Notes under the pieces: model-generated
Databases searched by the model: none
What the model was told of the DNA's origin: nothing
What the model saw: only the letters and a program-made list of their open reading frames with translations
Position numbers and translations under genes: made by a program
NCBI RefSeq assembly: GCF_900103835.1
Contig: NZ_FNID01000011.1
Coordinates: 1-64,000, forward strand
DNA length: 64,000 nt
Source: Acetanaerobacterium elongatum
Lineage (GTDB): Bacteria > Bacillota > Clostridia > Oscillospirales > Ruminococcaceae
Reading direction: 5' to 3'
Shown here: positions 61,522-64,000 of the stretch, in pieces
Numbering within the stretch: the stretch's first letter is position 1
Layout: every line of letters starts with the position of its first letter

Positions 61522-62130
61522 TTAGGTGTAAGATTGTGAATCCTGATATTCGCGCCCACAGTGCCTACAGCGATAAGTTTTTATTTCAGTCACGGAAGTC
61601 ATTCTGACCATATGTCCGCCATACCATTCATCTGATTCGCTTTCTGTGGATTCCTGATTGATAAGCTCCCAATCGTGTATTGCGTCAGGTGCTTCGACTC
61701 CGCATATTTTGCAGACGCAATAGTCCCACTGATGCATATCTCTTGCGGCAAATATATTTTTGACTCCGCAGGTTTTGCAGACACAACCGTTCCATTGATG
61801 TCCGAGCTTGCCGCATGCCATTTGGCGTATATATTCATCTTCAGCTTTTTGGAGGATCTGTTCCAATTCATCCCGATTTGTGATTAATTCCAACGCAGAC
61901 CTATCTCCCTGCATGGCAAGGCAAGCCTTTTCTGCATCACTAAGGCGCTCAAGACGACGTTGCCTCCGCATACAGCGCTGGTTATCCAGCCTACCTTTTA
62001 TGTTGTATATGACGTCGGATATGGCGTCTTTCATAAAATTGACAGTAGTAACCACTATCCACAACATCAAAGGCAATATAAAAGGTGAAAGAAAAATACC
62101 GACTATAAATATAGCAAGCCATATATCCAC
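61522..62130 (-). CDS. Membrane-anchored zinc-ribbon protein with HEAT-like module
   Basis: 202 residues. One hydrophobic segment at the N-terminus (IWLAIFIVGIFLSPFILPLM) anchors it. A coiled, HEAT-like stretch follows (DELEQILQKAEDEYIRQMACGKLG), then zinc ribbons HQWNGCVCKTCG, HQWDYCVCKICG and CRHCG. The HxW-x2-C-x-C-x2-CG repeat occurs in other Firmicutes surface-linked proteins. The start is a GTG with GGAGATGTGGAG upstream. It is the first gene of the cargo block. Confidence 0.75.
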   Translation of the reverse strand: MDIWLAIFIVGIFLSPFILPLMLWIVVTTVNFMKDAISDVIYNIKGRLDNQRCMRRQRRLERLSDAEKACLAMQGDRSALELITNRDELEQILQKAEDEYIRQMACGKLGHQWNGCVCKTCGVKNIFAARDMHQWDYCVCKICGVEAPDAIHDWELINQESTESESDEWYGGHMVRMTSVTEIKTYRCRHCGREYQDSQSYT

Positions 62131-62205
62131 ATCTCCACATCTCCTTTCCGTCAGGCGTTTTCCTATCTGTCCTGCTTTTATACTACTCGAAATAAAACGT
62201 CAAAA

Positions 62206-62245
62206 GAGAAAAAATGCCAAAGCGTGAATTTACACTTTGGCATTT
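62206..62245 (-). terminator. Intrinsic terminator, second of a pair
   Basis: 11-bp stem 62212-62222 with 62235-62245, a compensatory base-pair change relative to 58352-58385, and a T-rich tail on the minus strand. It separates the inverted-repeat arm from the cargo block. Confidence 0.8.
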
Positions 62246-62903
62246 TGGGCAAGCACACTGTTTCACATCTATCGGATAGGTTTCTTTTGTGTACCCAAGT
62301 GCCAAGGCTACATACTGTTCTTTGCTCCGATTTTGCTCTGAAATTCTCACGGCTAATGAGGGGACATGCTTCCCGCTTAAATGAACCTTGAAAATTTCAT
62401 ATACGGTGTTTCAGGTACATTCCCCGCGTGGCTGTAAAAGGCAAGCGAAAAAGGGCCGACGCAACGACGGCTATAAGCCCGAGCGATCAACGGAACCCTT
62501 AACCCCGGTTGTGGCAAACCGGGCGCGATGACACACGCGGGAGATAATGATACTTCCTCACGGCCCCCTATAGACTTGGGGGGAGCCTCTGCGGTATGCG
62601 CTTGTCTGGCAAACGGCGGTACATGTGGAGCTATGATGTGGCAAAGCTGGCCGCAGCCTGAGACATCCCTCTCTGCCGAGGGCGCGTGGCAAGTACGGCA
62701 GAACATCGGCATCAGAGATCATGGGCTGACCTTTGTGTTTTACAAGGTCAGCCTATTCCTGTGGTGCCGGTGAAAACGCTATGATGCCGAGTTGCTGCCA
62801 ATTCACAATATCCCCCTTTGTCGGGGGCAAATGCGACAAACTTTTCATAAAGAAAATAACTGCTTATAATTTATATAAGCAATACACTTGGAGGTGATTG
62901 CGA

Positions 62904-63065
62904 ATGGAAAACATCAAAGGCATATCTGAGAATACAGCTAAGACTACTACACCTAATGAAAAATATGCAATGACGAAGGCATATCAGGATTTTATAAATG
63001 TACTTTCGCAGATTATCGAAAAGCATGGTGCAGAAGTTTTAGCTGAAATAAATCGTGCCAAGTAA
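62904..63065 (+). CDS. 53-residue protein before the recombinase (right copy)
   Basis: Matches the copy at 54482-54643 in length and sequence. The ATG has CTTGGAGGTGATTGCGA upstream. It precedes the right recombinase by 36 bases. Conservation of frame in both copies supports coding. Confidence 0.7.
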   Translation: MENIKGISENTAKTTTPNEKYAMTKAYQDFINVLSQIIEKHGAEVLAEINRAK

Positions 63066-63101
63066 AGATGTTTTCCAATCATTGATTGGAGGTCAACTAC
63101 T

Positions 63102-64000
63102 ATGAATAGAAGTGGAAAAAAATGTGTACTTTACCCTCGCGTTAGTACCGAAATGCAGGTTGATGGGTTCAGCTTGGACGGGCAAAAAACCAGCTTAAAG
63201 CGTTTTGCAGACAGAGAAGAAATGGAGATCGTAGACATTTACGAAGATGCTGGTAAATCCGGCAAATCCATAGAGGGCAGACCCGCTTTTAAGCAAATGC
63301 TCTGTGATATTGAAAATGGCTTGGATATTGATTACATTTTAGTCTATAAGCTCTCCCGCTTTGGCAGAAACGCAGCCGATATTTTAAATTCCCTGGAACA
63401 CGTTCAATCCTTTGGCGTAAACTTAATCTGCATTGAAGAAGGTATTGATTCCTCGCAAACAAGCGGAAAGCTCTTAATCTCCGTGTTATCTGCCGTTGCT
63501 GAAATAGAGCGTGAAAATATCATTGAGCAGACGATGAACGGACGAAAGGAAAAAGCCCGTCAAGGTGGTTGGAACGGCGGGTTTGCTCCCTATGGTTACT
63601 ACCTCAAAGACAAGCAGCTCTATATCCAAGAAGATGAAGCCGAAGCGGTACGCGTCATCTTTGACAAATATGTGAATGGTAATATGGGGTTTTATAAAAT
63701 TGCCAATTACCTTAATTTGCAGGGTATCCCAAAAATAAAACGTGCCAATGGTACTCTTGCTCAATGGAGTACGCATTTTGTCAGAATGATAATCGACAAT
63801 CCTGTGTACTCTGGAAAGATCGCCTTTGGCAGACGAACGAGAGAAAAGGTCAAAGGCACGAAAAATGAATACCGCCAAGTACATCAAGATGAATACATTA
63901 TCGCAGATGGCCAGCACGATGCTATTATATGTGAGGAACTATGGAACCAGGCACATGAAAAGCGAGAAATAACAGGCATAAAATCCCCATCTAAAATTGG
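63102..64000 (+). CDS. Large serine recombinase (right copy), partial
   Basis: 299 residues remain, the gene being cut by the window end. The resolvase domain (LYPRVSTEMQ, Ser15) and recombinase domain are present. It differs from the left copy at only about four residues in this stretch (for example N30 to T and R33 to K). The ATG has ATTGGAGGTCAACTACT upstream. Whether this copy keeps the normal 3' end cannot be seen. Confidence 0.92.
   Translation, partial: MNRSGKKCVLYPRVSTEMQVDGFSLDGQKTSLKRFADREEMEIVDIYEDAGKSGKSIEGRPAFKQMLCDIENGLDIDYILVYKLSRFGRNAADILNSLEHVQSFGVNLICIEEGIDSSQTSGKLLISVLSAVAEIERENIIEQTMNGRKEKARQGGWNGGFAPYGYYLKDKQLYIQEDEAEAVRVIFDKYVNGNMGFYKIANYLNLQGIPKIKRANGTLAQWSTHFVRMIIDNPVYSGKIAFGRRTREKVKGTKNEYRQVHQDEYIIADGQHDAIICEELWNQAHEKREITGIKSPSKI

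Larger units (their letters stand above)
62331..64000. repeat. Right arm of the long inverted repeat
   Basis: Reverse complement of 53549-55306, running past the window end. It contains the conserved end segment (62331-62790), the 53-residue gene and the recombinase gene. Its left end, near TTTTGCTC, matches base 55306 of the other arm. The 7-kb segment between the arms is the cargo block. Confidence 0.9.

Noticed and set aside
1-64000. CRISPR array, rRNA or tRNA gene
   Set aside because: No evenly spaced repeat-spacer pattern, no rRNA stretch and no TTCGAATC-type tRNA arm with a matching acceptor stem was found by reading both strands.

Overview
The window looks like a chromosomal accessory region of a Gram-positive, mid-GC member of the Clostridia (Oscillospiraceae/Lachnospiraceae-like). 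This is an inference. It rests on strong AGGAGG-type ribosome binding sites before almost every gene, on the phage and recombinase families present, and on the Clostridia-type serine recombinases. No rRNA, tRNA, CRISPR array or core housekeeping gene was recognised, so no species name is offered.

Region 1 (1-293) is the 3' end of an IS3-family insertion sequence. Region 2 (about 322-36400) is a nearly complete siphovirus-type prophage, with every recognised gene on the minus strand. Read in the direction of transcription (right to left) it runs: sigma-like regulator (36316); early and replication genes (DUF2800 and DUF2815 proteins, DNA polymerase A, DUF4406, P4-type primase, VRR-NUC nuclease, SNF2 helicase); ArpU/sigma-like late regulator; HNH nuclease; small terminase; ParB-methyltransferase; large terminase; portal; ClpP-like protease; HK97 capsid; head fiber and connectors; major tail protein; tail chaperones with a programmed -1 frameshift; tape measure; distal tail, tail and baseplate proteins including a GH18-like protein; holin; amidase; and finally a SHOCT-like protein and a three-gene serine recombinase module. 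No CI/Cro-like repressor is visible. Two regulatory features stand out. One is a structured leader before the tape-measure gene that can pair with both its Shine-Dalgarno sequence and its start codon. The other is a conserved upstream mini-ORF motif found three times.

Region 3 (36665-52501, plus strand) is a defence island: a NACHT-type STAND ATPase, a small excisionase-like HTH gene, a type I restriction-modification system (hsdM, hsdS, hsdR), McrB (with an EVE-like insertion) and McrC, then a macro-domain/HTH protein, a GIY-YIG-like protein, a VWA protein and an ADP-ribosylglycohydrolase. The close packing (stop/start overlaps at hsdM/hsdS, mcrC/macro and VWA/ARH) suggests a few long transcripts. 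The four genes after mcrC, with two ADP-ribose-related enzymes, are the best candidate for an under-described system.

Region 4 (52645-64000) consists of two diverging copies of one serine-recombinase element end. They form inverted repeats of at least 1.67 kb that flank a 7-kb minus-strand cargo block. The cargo holds a sigma-like gene, two lipoproteins, HEAT-repeat-like proteins, a DUF2225-like zinc-ribbon protein, a metallophosphoesterase, a membrane-anchored zinc-ribbon protein and a 55-residue gene directly coupled to the DUF2225-like gene. The right recombinase copy is cut by the window end.
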